A stretch of DNA of 64,000 nt, from NCBI RefSeq assembly GCF_036323735.1, contig NC_086029.1, forward strand, positions 7,983,816-8,047,815, read 5' to 3'. A program made the position numbers and the translations under genes. Under the pieces are notes generated by a model that saw nothing but the letters and a program-made list of their open reading frames with translations, was not told the origin of the DNA and made no database searches. Source of the DNA: Rattus norvegicus. Taxonomy: Eukaryota; Chordata; Mammalia; Rodentia; Muridae. Positions 12,342 through 25,100 of this stretch are shown here, piece after piece (positions within the stretch are counted from its first letter, which is position 1; each line of letters starts with the position of its first letter).

Positions 12342-15300
12342 TGAGTGCTTTTCAATACAGAGCAACATTTTAAGGAACGGAATCTAGGTATCATGGTGAA
12401 TTCAGTAGGTTACCAATAGGATTCACATGTAATAAGCTTGTTATTCAAGATAGGGCAAAGTTTTAATGAACTGAAACACTGTTTCTTTGTGAATTCAGTT
12501 AGTTCCCCGTAGCCTGCTCTTGTAATATGTGTACTTTCAAAGATTTATCAAAATTTGGTGAGCCGAATCTGAGTAACATGGTGAATTCGGGTAGTTCCCA
12601 GAGGTCGCAGTAGTAATAAGTGGACTGTTCGGGATATAGAAAATTTTTCACGAATGGAATCAAATATTCGAGGCGAATTCTGTGAGTTCCCAGTGGGAAA
12701 TGCTCGTATGAGTTTGCTTTTCGATACAGAGCAACATATTAAGGAACGGAATCTAAGTATCATGGTGAATTCAGTAGGGTCCTAATAGGATTCGCATGTA
12801 ATAAGGTTGTTATGCAAGATAGAGCAAGTTCTAACGAACTGAAACACTGTTTCTTTGTGAATTCAGTTAGTTCCCAAAAGCCTGCTCTTGTAATATGTGT
12901 ACTTTTAAATATTTATCAAAATTTGGTGAGCCGAATCTGAGTAACATGGTGAATTGGGTTAGTTCACAATAGGCCGCAGTAGTAATAAGTGGTCTGTTCG
13001 GGATATAAAAAATTTTCACGAATGTAATCAAAATTTCTAGGCGAATTCAGTGAGTTCCCAAAGGGACATGCTTGTATGAGTTTGCTTTTCAGTATAGAGC
13101 ATCATTTTAAGGAACGGAATCTAAGTATAATGGTGAATTCAGTAGGTTCCCAATAGGATTCACATGTAATAAGCTTGTTATTCAAGATAGAGCAACGATT
13201 TAATGAACTGAAACACTGTTTCTTTGTGAATTCAGTTAGTTCCCAGTAGCCTCCTCTTGTAATATGTGTACTTTCAAAGATTTATCAAAATTTGGTGAGC
13301 CGAATCTGAGTAACATGGTGAATTCGGGTAATTCCCAGAGGTCGCTGTAGTAATAAGTGGACTGTTCGGGATATAGAAAATTTTTCACGAATGGAATCAA
13401 TATTTCTCGGCAAATTCTGTGAGTTCCCAATGGGAAATGCTTGTATGAGTTTGCTTTTCGATACAGAGCAACATATTATAGAACAGAATCTAAGTATCAT
13501 GGTGAATTCAGTAGGGTCCCTATAGGATTTGCATGTAATAAGGTTGTTATGCAAGATAGAGCAAGTTTTAACGAACTGAAACACTGTTTCTTTGTGAACT
13601 CAGTTAGTTCCCAATAGCCTGCTCTTGTAATATGTGTACTTTTAAAGATTTATCAAAATTTGTTGAGCCGAATCTGAGTAACATGGTGAATTGGGTTAGT
13701 TCCCAATAGGCCGCAGTAGTAATAAGTGGACTGTTCGGGTATAGAAAAATTTTCACGAATGGAATCAATATATCTAGGAGATTTCAGTGAGGTCACAATG
13801 GGACATGCTTGTATGAGTTTGCTTTTCGATACAGAGCAACATTTTATGGAACGGAATCTAGGTATCATGGTGAATTCAGTAGGTTACCAATAGGATTCAC
13901 AGGTAATAAGCTTGTTATTCAAGATAGAGCAACGATTTAATGAACTGAAACACTGTTTCTTTGTGAATTCAGTTAGTTCCCAGTAGCCTGCTCTTGTAAT
14001 ATGTGTACTTTCAAAGATTTATCAAAATTTGGTGAGCCGAACCTGAGTAACATGGTGAATTCGGGTAGTTCCCAGAGGTCGCTGTAGTAATAAGTGGACT
14101 GTTCGGGATATAGAAAATTTTTCACGAATGGAATCAAAATTTCTCGGCAAATTCTGTGAGTTCCCAATGGGAAATGCTTGTATGATATTGCTTTTCGATA
14201 CAGAGCAACATATTAAGGAACGGAATCTAAGTATCATGGTGAATTCTGTAGGGTCCCAATAGGATTCGCATGTAATAAGGTTGTTATGCAAGATAGAGCA
14301 AGTTTTAACGAACTGAAACACTGTTTCTTTGTGAATTCAGTTAGTTCCCAATAGCCTCTCTTGTAATATGTGTACTTTTAAAGATTTATCAAAATTTGGT
14401 GAGCCGATTCTGAGTAACATGGTGAATTCGGTTAGTTCTCAATAGGCCGCAGTAGTAATAAGTGGACTGTTCGGGATATAGAAAAATTTTCACGAATGGA
14501 ATCAAAATATCTAGGAGATTTCAGTGAGGTCACAATGGGACATGCTTGTATGAGTTTGCTTTTCGATACAGAGCAACATTTTAAGGAACCGAATCTAGGT
14601 ATCATGGTGAATTCAGTAGGTTACCAATAGGATTCACAGGTAATAAGCTTGTTATTCAAGATAGAGCAACGTTTTAATGAACTGAAACACTGTTTCTTTG
14701 TGAAATCAGTTAGTTCCCCGTAGCCTGCTCTTGTAATATGTGTACTTTTAAAGATTTCAAAATTTGTTGAGCCGAATCTGAGTAACATGGTGAATTGGGT
14801 TAGTTCACAATAGGCCGCAATAGTAATAAGTGGACTGTTCGGGATATAGAAAAATTTTCACGAATGGAATCAAAATTTCTAGGCGAATTCAGTGAGTTCC
14901 CAAAGGGATATGCTTGTATGAGTTTGCTTTTCAATATAGAGCAACATTTTAAGGAACGGTATCTAGGTATCATGGTGAATTCAGTAGGTTACCAATAGGA
15001 TTCACATGTAATAAGCTTGTTATTCAAGATAGAGCAACGATTTAATGAACTGAAACACTGTTTCTTTGTGAATTCAGTTAGTTCCCAGTAGCCTCCTCTT
15101 GTAATATGTGTACTTTCAAAGATTTATCAAAATTTGGTGAGCCGAATCTGAGTAACATGGTGAATTGGGGTAGTTCCCAGAGGTCGCTGTAGTAATAAGT
15201 GGACTGTTCGGGATATAGAAAATTTTTCAGGAATGGAATCAAAATTTCTAGGCGAATTCTGTGAGTTCCCAATGGGAAATGCTTGTATGAGTTTGCTTTT

Positions 15301-17890
15301 CGATACAGAGCAACATATTAAGGAACAGAATCTAAGTATCATGGTGAATTCAGTAGGGTCCCAATAGGATTCGCATGTAATAAGGTTGTTATGCAAGATA
15401 GAGCAAGTTTTAACGAACTGAAACACTGTTTCTTTGTGAATTCAGTTAGTTTCCAAAAGCCTGCTCTTGTAATATGTGTACTTTTAAATATTCATCAAAA
15501 TTTGGTGAGCCGAGTCTGAGTAACATGGTGAATTGGGTTAGTTCCCAATAGGCCGCAGTAGTAATAAGTGGACTGTTCGGGATATAGAAAAATTTTCACG
15601 AATGGAATCAAAATATCCAGGAGATTTCAGTGAGGTCACAATGGGACATGCTTGTATGAGTTTGCTTTTCGATACAGAGCAACATTTTATGGAACGGAAT
15701 CTAGGTATCATGGTGAATTCAGTAGGTTACCAATAGGATTCACAGGTAATAAGCTTGTTATTCAAGATAGAGCAACGATTTAATGAACTGAAACACTGTT
15801 TCTTTGTGAATTCAGTTAGTTCCCAGTAGCCTGCTCTTGTAATATGTGTACTTTCAAAGATTTATCAAAATTTGGTGAGCCGAACCTGAGTAACATGGTG
15901 AATTCGGGTAGTTCCCAGAGGTCGCTGTAGTAATAAGTGGACTGTTCGGGATATAGAAAATTTTTCACGAATGGAATCAAAATTTCTCGGCAAATTCTGT
16001 GAGTTCCCAATGGGAAATGCTTGTATGATATTGCTTTTCGATACAGAGCAACATATTAAGGAACGGAATCTAAGTATCATGGTGAATTCTGTAGGGTCCC
16101 AATAGGATTCGCATGTAATAAGGTTGTTATGCAAGATAGAGCAAGTTTTAACGAACTGAAACACTGTTTCTTTGTGAATTCAGTTAGTTCCCAATAGCCT
16201 CTCTTGTAATATGTGTACTTTTAAAGATTTATCAAAATTTGGTGAGCCGATTCTGAGTAACATGGTGAATTCGGTTAGTTCTCAATAGGCCGCAGTAGTA
16301 ATAAGTGGACTGTTCGGGATATAGAAAAATTTTCACGAATGGAATCAAAATATCTAGGAGATTTCAGTGAGGTCACAATGGGACATGCTTGTATGAGTGC
16401 TTTTCAATACAGAGCAACATTTTAAGGAACGGAATCTAGGTATCATGGTGAATTCAGTAGGTTACCAATAGGATTCACATGTAATAAGCTTGTTATTCAA
16501 GATAGGGCAAAGTTTTAATGAACTGAAACACTGTTTCTTTGTGAATTCAGTTAGTTCCCCGTAGCCTGCTCTTGTAATATGTGTACTTTCAAAGATTTAT
16601 CAAAATTTGGTGAGCCGAATCTGAGTAACATGGTGAATTCGGGTAGTTCCCAGAGGTCGCAGTAGTAATAAGTGGACTGTTCGGGATATAGAAAATTTTT
16701 CACGAATGGAATCAAATATTCGAGGCGAATTCTGTGAGTTCCCAGTGGGAAATGCTCGTATGAGTTTGCTTTTCGATACAGAGCAACATATTAAGGAACG
16801 GAATCTAAGTATCATGGTGAATTCAGTAGGGTCCTAATAGGATTCGCATGTAATAAGGTTGTTATGCAAGATAGAGCATGTTCTAACGAACTGAAACACT
16901 GTTTCTTTGTGAATTCAGTTAGTTCCCAAAAGCCTGCTCTTGTAATATGTGTACTTTTAAATATTTATCAAAATTTGGTGAGCCGAATCTGAGTAACATG
17001 GTGAATTGGGTTAGTTCACAATAGGCCGCAGTAGTAATAAGTGGTCTGTTCGGGATATAAAAAATTTTCACGAATGTAATCAAAATTTCTAGGCGAATTC
17101 AGTGAGTTCCCAAAGGGACATGCTTGTATGAGTTTGCTTTTCAGTATAGAGCATCATTTTAAGGAACGGAATCTAAGTATAATGGTGAATTCAGTAGGTT
17201 CCCAATAGGATTCACATGTAATAAGCTTGTTATTCAAGATAGAGCAACGATTTAATGAACTGAAACACTGTTTCTTTGTGAATTCAGTTAGTTCCCAGTA
17301 GCCTCCTCTTGTAATATGTGTACTTTCAAAGATTTATCAAAATTTGGTGAGCCGAATCTGAGTAACATGGTGAATTCGGGTAATTCCCAGAGGTCGCTGT
17401 AGTAATAAGTGGACTGTTCGGGATATAGAAAATTTTTCACGAATGGAATCAATATTTCTCGGCAAATTCTGTGAGTTCCCAATGGGAAATGCTTGTATGA
17501 GTTTGCTTTTCGATACAGAGCAACATATTAAGGAACAGAATCTAAGTATCATGGTGAATTCAGTAGGGTCCCTATAGGATTTGCATGTAATAAGGTTGTT
17601 ATGCAAGATAGAGCAAGTTTTAACGAACTGAAACACTGTTTCTTTGTGAACTCAGTTAGTTCCCAATAGCCTGCTCTTGTAATATGTGTACTTTTAAAGA
17701 TTTATCAAAATTTGTTGAGCCGAATCTGAGTAACATGGTGAATTGGGTTAGTTCCCAATAGGCCGCAGTAGTAATAAGTGGACTGTTCGGGTATAGAAAA
17801 ATTTTCACGAATGGAATCAATATATCTAGGAGATTTCAGTGAGGTCACAATGGGACATGCTTGTATGAGTTTGCTTTTCGATACAGAGCA
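9725..17890 (+). repeat. 11-unit tandem duplication, 4052-bp step, nearly identical copies
   Basis: Copy 1 is about 9725-13776 and copy 2 about 13777-17828, with the register traceable to about 17890. Matching landmarks lie 4052 bp apart: GATTTCAAAA at 10701 and 14753, ATGAGTGCTTTTC at 12341 and 16393. The junction is within about 13776-13843, where the sequence switches from a class I unit with TATATCTAGG to one continuing with TTTTATGGAACGG. By eye only a few differences separate the copies, including AATTGTGTTAG near 10741, GCATGTTCTAAC near 16877, and TATTATAGAAC near 13475 versus TATTAAGGAAC. Such similarity suggests a recent event. Confidence 0.92.
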
Positions 17891-20630
17891 ACATTTAAGG
17901 AACGGAATCTAGGTATCATGGTGAATTCAGTAGGTTACCAATAGGATTCACAGGTAATAAGCTTGTTATTCAAGATAGAGCAACGTTTTAATGAACTGAA
18001 ACACTGTTTCTTTGTGAATTCAGTTAGTTCCCCGTAGCCTGCTCTTGTAATATGTGTACTTTCAAAGATTTATCAAAATTTGGTGAGCCGAATCTGAGTA
18101 ACATGGTGAATTCGGGTAGTTCCCAGAAGTCGCAGTAGTAATAAGTGGACTGTTCGGGATATAGAAAATTTTTCACGAATGGAATCAAAATTTCGAGGCG
18201 AATTCTGTGAGTTCCCAATGGGAAATGCTCGTATGAGTTTGCTTTTCGATACAGAGCAACATATTAAGGAACGGAATCTAAGTATCATGGTGAATTCAGT
18301 AGGGTCCCAAAAGGATTCGCAAGTAATAAGGTTGTTATGCAAGATAGAGCAAGTTCTAACGAACTGAAACACTGTTTCTTTGTGAATTCAGTTAGTTCCC
18401 AAAAGCCTGCTCTTGTAATATGTGTACTTTTAAATATTTATCAAAATTTGGTGAGCCGAATCTGAGTAACATGGTAAATTGGGTTAGTTCACAATAGGCC
18501 GCAGTAGTAATAAGTGGTCTGTTCGGGATATAAAAAATTTTCATGAATGTAATCAAAATTTCTTGGCGAATTCAGTGAGTTCCCAAAGGGACATGCTTGT
18601 ATGAGTTTGCTTTTCAGTATAGAGCATCATTTTAAGGAACGGAATCTAAGTATAATGGTGAATTCAGTAGGTTCCCAATAGGATTCACATGTAATAAGCT
18701 TGTTATTCAAGATAGAGCAACGATTTAATGAACTGAAACACTGTTTCTTTGTGTTCAGTTAGTTCCCAGTAGCCTGCTCTTGTAATATGTGTACTTTCAA
18801 AGACTTCTCAAAATATGGTGAGCCGAATCTGATTACATGGTGAATTCGGGTAGTTCCCAGAGGTCGCTGTAGTAATAAGTGGACTGTTCGGGATATAGAA
18901 AATTTTTCACGAATGGAATCAAAATTTCTCGGCAAATTCTGTGAGTTCCCAATGGGAAATGCTTGTATGAGTTTGCTTTTCGATACAGAGCAACATATTA
19001 AGGAACGGAATCTAAGTATCATGGTGAATTCAGTAGGGTCCCAATAGGATTCGCATGTAATAAGGTTGTTTTGCAAGATAGAGCAAGTTTTAACGAACTG
19101 AAACACTGTTTCTTTGTGAATTCAGTTAGTTCCCAATAGCCTGCTCTTGTAATATGTGTACTTTTAAAGATTTATCAAAATTTGGTGAGCCGAATCTGAG
19201 TAACATGGTGAATTGGGTTAGTTCCCAATAAGCCGCAGTAGTAATAAGTGGACTGTTCGGGATATAGAAAAATTTTCACGAATGGAATCAAAATATCCAG
19301 GAGATTTCAGTGAGGTCACAATGGGACATGCTTGTATTAGTTTGCTTTTCGATACAGAGCAACATTTTATGGAACGGAATCTAGGTATCATGGTGAATTC
19401 AGTAGGTTACCAATAGGATTCACAGGTAATAAGCTTGTTATTCAAGATAGAGCAACGATTTAATGAACTGAAACACTGTTTCTTTGTGAATTCAGTTAGT
19501 TCCCAGTAGCCTGCTCTTGTAATATGTGTACTTTCAAAGATTTATCAAAATTTGGTGAGCCGAACCTGAGTAACATGGTGAATTCAGGTAGTTCCCAGAG
19601 GTCGCTGTAGTAATAAGTGGACTGTTCGGGATATAGAAAATTTTTCACGAATGGAATCAAAATTTCTCGGCAAATTCTGTGAGTTCCCAATGGGAAATGC
19701 TTGTATGAGTTTGCTTTTCGATACAGAGCAACATATTAAGGAACGGAATCTAAGTATCATGGTGAATTCAGTAGGGTCCCAATAGGATTCGCATGTAATA
19801 AGGTTGTTATGCAAGATAGAGCAAGTTTTAACGAACTGAAACACTGTTTCTTTGTGAATTCAGTTAGTTCCCAATAGCCTCTCTTGTAATATGTGTACTT
19901 TTAAAGATTTATCAAAATTTGGTGAGCCGAATCTGAGTAACATGGTGAATTCGGTTAGTTCTCAATAGGCCGCAGTAGTAATAAGTGGACTGTTCGGGAT
20001 ATAGAAAAATTTTCACGAATGTAATCAAAATATCTAGGAGATTTCAGTGAGGTCACAATGGGACATGCTTGTATGAGTGCTTTTCAATACAGAGCAACAT
20101 TTTAAGGAACGGAATCTAGGTATCATGGTGAATTCAGTAGGTTACCAATAGGATTCACATGTAATAAGCTTGTTATTCAAGATAGAGCAACGATTTAATG
20201 AACTGAAACACTGTTTCTTTGTGAATTCAGTTAGTTCCCAGTAGCCTGCTCTTGTAATATGTGTACTTTCAAAGATTTATCAAAATTTGGTGAGCCGAAT
20301 CTGAGTAACATGGTGAATTCGGGTAGTTCCCAGAGGTCGCTGTAGTAATAAGTGGACTGTTCGGGATATAGAAAATTTTTCACGAATGGAATCAATATTT
20401 CTCGGCAAATTCTGTGAGTTCCCAATGGGAAATGCTTGTATGAGTTTGCTTTTCGATACAGAGCAACATATTAAGGAACAGAATCTAAGTATCATGGTGA
20501 ATTCAGTAGGGTCCCAATAGGATTTGCATGTAATAAGGTTGTTATGCAAGATAGAGCAAGTTTTAACGAACTGAAACACTGTTTCTTTGTGAATTCAGTT
20601 AGTTCCCAATAGCCTGCTCTTGTAATATGT

Positions 20631-20640
20631 GTACACCCAA
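20631..20640 (+). repeat. Diagnostic variant GTACACCCAA in subrepeat D, copy 1
   Basis: The usual GTACTTTTAA reads GTACACCCAA here. The same multi-base change occurs at 22106, 24317 and 28005 and I saw it nowhere else. The steps are 1475, 2211 and 3688 bp, that is 4, 6 and 10 units, so the four copies most likely descend from one mutated unit spread by block duplication. Confidence 0.9.
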
Positions 20641-22105
20641 AGATTTATCAAAATTTGTTGAGCCGAATCTGAGTAACATGGTGAATTGGGTTAGTTCACA
20701 ATAGGCCGCAGTAGTAATAAGTGGACTGTTCGGGATATAGAAAAATTTTCACGAATGGAATCAAAATTTCTAGGCGAATTCAGTGAGTTCCCAAAGGGAC
20801 ATGCTTGTATGAGTTTGCTTTTCAATACAGAGCAACATTTTAAGGAACGGTATCTAGGTATCATGGTGAATTCAGTAGGTTACCAATAGGATTCACATGT
20901 AATAAGCTTGTTATTCAAGATAGAGCAACGATTTAATGAACTGAAACACTGTTTCTTTGTGAACTCAGTTAGTTCCCAGTAGCCTCCTCTTGTAATATGT
21001 GTACTTTCAAAGATTTATCAAAATTTGGTGAGCCGAATCTGAGTAACATGGTGAATTGAGGTAGTTCCCAGAGGTCGCTGTAGTAATAAGTGGACTGTTC
21101 GGGATATAGAAAATTTTTCAGGAATGGAATCAAAATTTCTAGGCGAATTCTGTGAGTTCCCAATGGGAAATGCTTGTATGAGTTTGCTTTTCGATACAGA
21201 GCAACATATTAAAGAACGGAATCTAAGTATCATGGTGAATTCAGTAGGGTCCCAATAGGATTCGCATGTAATAAGGTTGTTATGCAAGATAGAGCAAGTT
21301 TTAACGAACTGAAACACTGTTTCTTTGAGAACTCAGTTAGTTCCCAATAGCCTGCTCTTGTAATATGTGTACTTTTAAAGATTTATCAAAATTTGGTGAG
21401 CCGAATCTGAGTAACAAGGTGAATTGGGTTAGTTCCCAATAGGCCGCAGTAGTAATAAGTGGACTGTTCGGGATATAGAAAAATTTTCACGAATGGAATC
21501 AAAATATCTAGGAGATTTCAGTGAGGTCACAATGGGACATGCTTGTATGAGTTTGCTTTTCGATACAGAGCAACATTTAAGGAACGGAATCTAGGTATCA
21601 TGGTGAATTCAGTAGGTTACCAATAGGATTCACATGTAATAAACTTGTTATTCAAGATAGAGCAACGATTTAATGAACTGAAAAACTGTTTCTTTGTGAA
21701 TTCAGTTAGTTCCCAGTAGCCTGCTCTTGTAATATGTGTACTTTCAAAGATTTATCAAAATTTGGTGAGCCGAATCTGAGTAACATGGTGAATTCGGGTA
21801 GTTCCCAGAGGTCGCTGTAGTAATAAGTGGACTGTTCGGGATATAGAAAATTTTTCACGAATGGAATCAATATTTCTCGGCAAATTCTGTGAGTTCCCAA
21901 TGGGAAATGCTTGTATGAGTTTGCTTTTCGATACAGAGCAACATATTAAGGAACAGAATCTAAGTATCATGGTGAATTCAGTAGGGTCCCAATAGGATTT
22001 GCATGTAATAAGGTTGTTATGCAAGATAGAGCAAGTTTTAACGAACTGAAACACTGTTTCTTTGTGAATTCAGTTAGTTCCCAATAGCCTGCTCTTGTAA
22101 TATGT

Positions 22106-22115
22106 GTACACCCAA
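22106..22115 (+). repeat. Diagnostic variant GTACACCCAA, copy 2
   Basis: Same replacement of GTACTTTTAA as at 20631, 1475 bp (four units) downstream. The flanking class II unit with GTTCACAATAGG and CAAAGGG is also shared. Confidence 0.9.
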
Positions 22116-24316
22116 AGATTTATCAAAATTTGTTGAGCCGAATCTGAGTAACATGGTGAATTGGGTTAGTTCACAATAGGCCGCAGTAGTAATAAGTGGA
22201 CTGTTCGGGATATAGAAAAATTTTCACGAATGGAATCAAAATTTCTAGGCGAATTCAGTGAGTTCCCAAAGGGACATGCTTGTATGAGTTTGCTTTTCAA
22301 TATAGAGCAACATTTTAAGGAACGGTATCTAGGTATCATGGTGAATTCAGTAGGTTACCAATAGGATTCACATGTAATAAGCTTGTTATTCAAGATAGAG
22401 CAACGATTTAATGAACTGAAACACTGTTTCTTTGTGAACTCAGTTAGTTCCCAGTAGCCTCCTCTTGTAATATGTGTACTTTCAAAGATTTATCAAAATT
22501 TGGTGAGCCGAATCTGAGTAACATGGTGAATTGGGGTAGTTCCCAGAGGTCGCTGTAGTAATAAGTGGACTGTTCGGGATATAGAAAATTTTTCAGGAAT
22601 GGAATCAAAATTTCTAGGCGAATTCTGTGAGTTCCCAATGGGAAATGCTTGTATGAGTTTGCTTTTCGATACAGAGCAACATATTAAAGAACGGAATCTA
22701 AGTATCATGGTGAATTCAGTAGGGTCCCAAAAGGATTCGCATGTAATAAGGTTGTTATGCAAGATAGAGCAAGTTTTAACGAACTGAAACACTGTTTCTT
22801 TGTGAACTCAGTTAGTTCCCAATAGCCTGCTCTTGTAATATGTGTACTTTTAAAGATTTATCAAAATTTGGTGAGCCGAATCTGAGTAACAAGGTGAATT
22901 GGGTTAGTTCCCAATAGGCCGCAGTAGTAATAAGTGGACTGTTCGGGATATAGAAAAATTTTCACGAATGGAATCAAAATATCTAGGTGATTTCAGTGAG
23001 GTTACAATGGGACATGCTTGTATGAGTTTGCTTTTCGATACAGAGCAACATTTAAGGAACTGAATCTAGGTATCATTGTGAATTCAGTAGGTTACCAATA
23101 GGATTCACAGGTAATAAGCTTGTTATTCAAGATAGAGCAACGTTTTAATGAACTGAAACACTGTTTCTTTGTGAATTCAGTTAGTTCCCCGTAGCCTGCT
23201 CTTGTAATATGTGTACTTTCAAAGATTTATCAAAATTTGGTGAGCCGAATCTGAGTAACATGGTGAATTCGGGTAGTTCCCAGAGGTCGCAGTAGTAATA
23301 AGTGGACTGTTCGGGATATAGAAAATTTTTCACGAATGGAATCAAAATTTCGAGGCGAATTCTGTGAGTTCCCAATGGGAAATGCTCGTATGAGTTTGCT
23401 TTTCGATACAGAGCAACATATTAAGGAACGGAATCTAAGTATCATGGTGAATTCAGTAGGGTCCCAAAAGGATTCGCATGTAATAAGGTTGTTATGCAAG
23501 ATAGAGCAAGTTCTAATGAACTGAAACACTGTTTCTTTGTGAATTCAGTTAGTTCCCAAAAGCCTGCTCTTGTAATATGTGTACTTTTAAATATTTATCA
23601 AAATTTGGTGAGCCGAATCTGAGTAACATGGTGAATTGGGTTAGTGCACAATAGGCCGCAGTAGTAATAAGTGGTCTGTTCGGGATATAAAAAATTTTCA
23701 TGAATGTAATCAAAATTTCTAGGCGAATTCAGTGATTTCCCAAAGGGACATGCTTGTATGAGTTTGCTTTTCAGTATAGAGCATCATTTTAAGGAACGGA
23801 ATCTAAGTATAATGGTGAATTCAGTAGGTTCCCAATAGGATTCACATGTAATAAGCTTGTTATTCAAGATAGAGCAACGATTTAATGAACTGAAACACTG
23901 TTTTTTGTGAATTCAGTTAGTTCCCAGTAGCCTGCTCTTGTAATATGTGTACTTTCAAGGATTTATCAAAATTTGGTGAGCAGAATCTGAGTAACATGGT
24001 GAATTCGGGTAGTTCCCAGAGGTCGCTGTAGTAATAAGTGGACTGTTCGGGATATAGAAAAATTTTCACGAATGGAATCAAAATTTCTCGGCAAATTCTG
24101 TGAGTTCCCAATGGGAAATGCTTGTATGAGTTTGCTTTTCGATACAGAGCAACATATTAAGGAACAGAATCTAAGTATCATGGTGAATTCAGTAGGGTCC
24201 CAATAGGATTTGCATGTAATAAGGATGTTATGCAAGATAGAGCAAGTTTTAACGAACTGAAACACTGTTTCTTTGTGAATTCAGTTAGTTCCCAATAGCC
24301 TGCTCTTGTAATATGT

Positions 24317-24326
24317 GTACACCCAA
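24317..24326 (+). repeat. Diagnostic variant GTACACCCAA, copy 3
   Basis: Same replacement, 2211 bp (six units) from copy 2. The unit that follows has one extra A in CCCAAAAGGGACATG near 24478, a private change of this copy. Confidence 0.9.
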
Positions 24327-25100
24327 AGATTTATCAAAATTTGTTGAGCCGAATCTGAGTAACATGGTGAATTGGGTTAGTTCACAATAGGCCGCAGTAG
24401 TAATAAGTGGACTGTTCGGGATATAGAAAAATTTTCACGAATGGAATCAAAATTTCTAGGCGAATTCAGTGAGTTCCCAAAAGGGACATGCTTGTATGAG
24501 TTTGCTTTTCAATATAGAGCAATATTTTAAGGAACGGTATCTAGGTATCATGGTGAATTCAGTAGGTTACCAATAGGATTCACATGTAATAAGCTTGTTA
24601 TTCAAGATAGAGCAACGATTTAATGAACTGAAACACTGTTTCTTTGTGAACTCAGTTAGTTCCCAGTAGCCTCCTCTTGTAATATGTGTACTTTCAAAGA
24701 TTTATCAAAATTTGGTGAGCCGAATCTGAGTAACATGGTGAATTGGGGTAGTTCCCAGAGGTCGCTGTAGTAATAAGTGGACTGTTCGGGATATAGAAAA
24801 TTTTTCAGGAATGGAATCAAAATTTCTAGGCGAATTCTGTGAGTTCCCAATGGGAAATGCTTGTATGAGTTTGCTTTTCGATACAGAGCAACATATTAAA
24901 GAACGGAATCTAAGTATCATGGTGAATTCAGTAGGGTCCCAATAGGATTCGCATGTAATAAGGTTGTTATGCAAGATAGAGCAAGTTTTAACGAACTGAA
25001 ACACTGTTTCTTTGTGAACTCAGTTAGTTCCCAATAGCCTGCTCTTGTAATATGTGTACTTTTAAAGATTTATCAAAATTTGGTGAGCCGAATCTGAGTA

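Larger units (their letters stand above)
17890..25100 (+). repeat. Dimer/tetramer region, ~737-bp and 1475-bp periods
   Basis: Class III units (GAATTCTGTGAG then GGGAAATG) recur about every 737 bp, near 18195, 18930, 19670, 20405, 21145, 21880, 22620, 23357, 24090 and 24832. The intervening units are class I (GATTTCAGTGAGGT) or class II (CCCAAAGGGACATG). From about 20230 to 23000 the order III-II-III-I repeats with a 1475-bp step, giving a four-unit block. One class III subtype carries TTTTTCAGGAATGG and GAATTGGGGTAG, the other TTTTTCACGAATGG and CAATATTTCTCGG. Confidence 0.85.

Noticed and set aside
13776..13843. Transposon or target-site duplication at the 4052-bp block junction
   Set aside because: The junction joins one satellite unit to another in register with no foreign sequence or terminal repeats. 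Unequal exchange within homologous units explains it.
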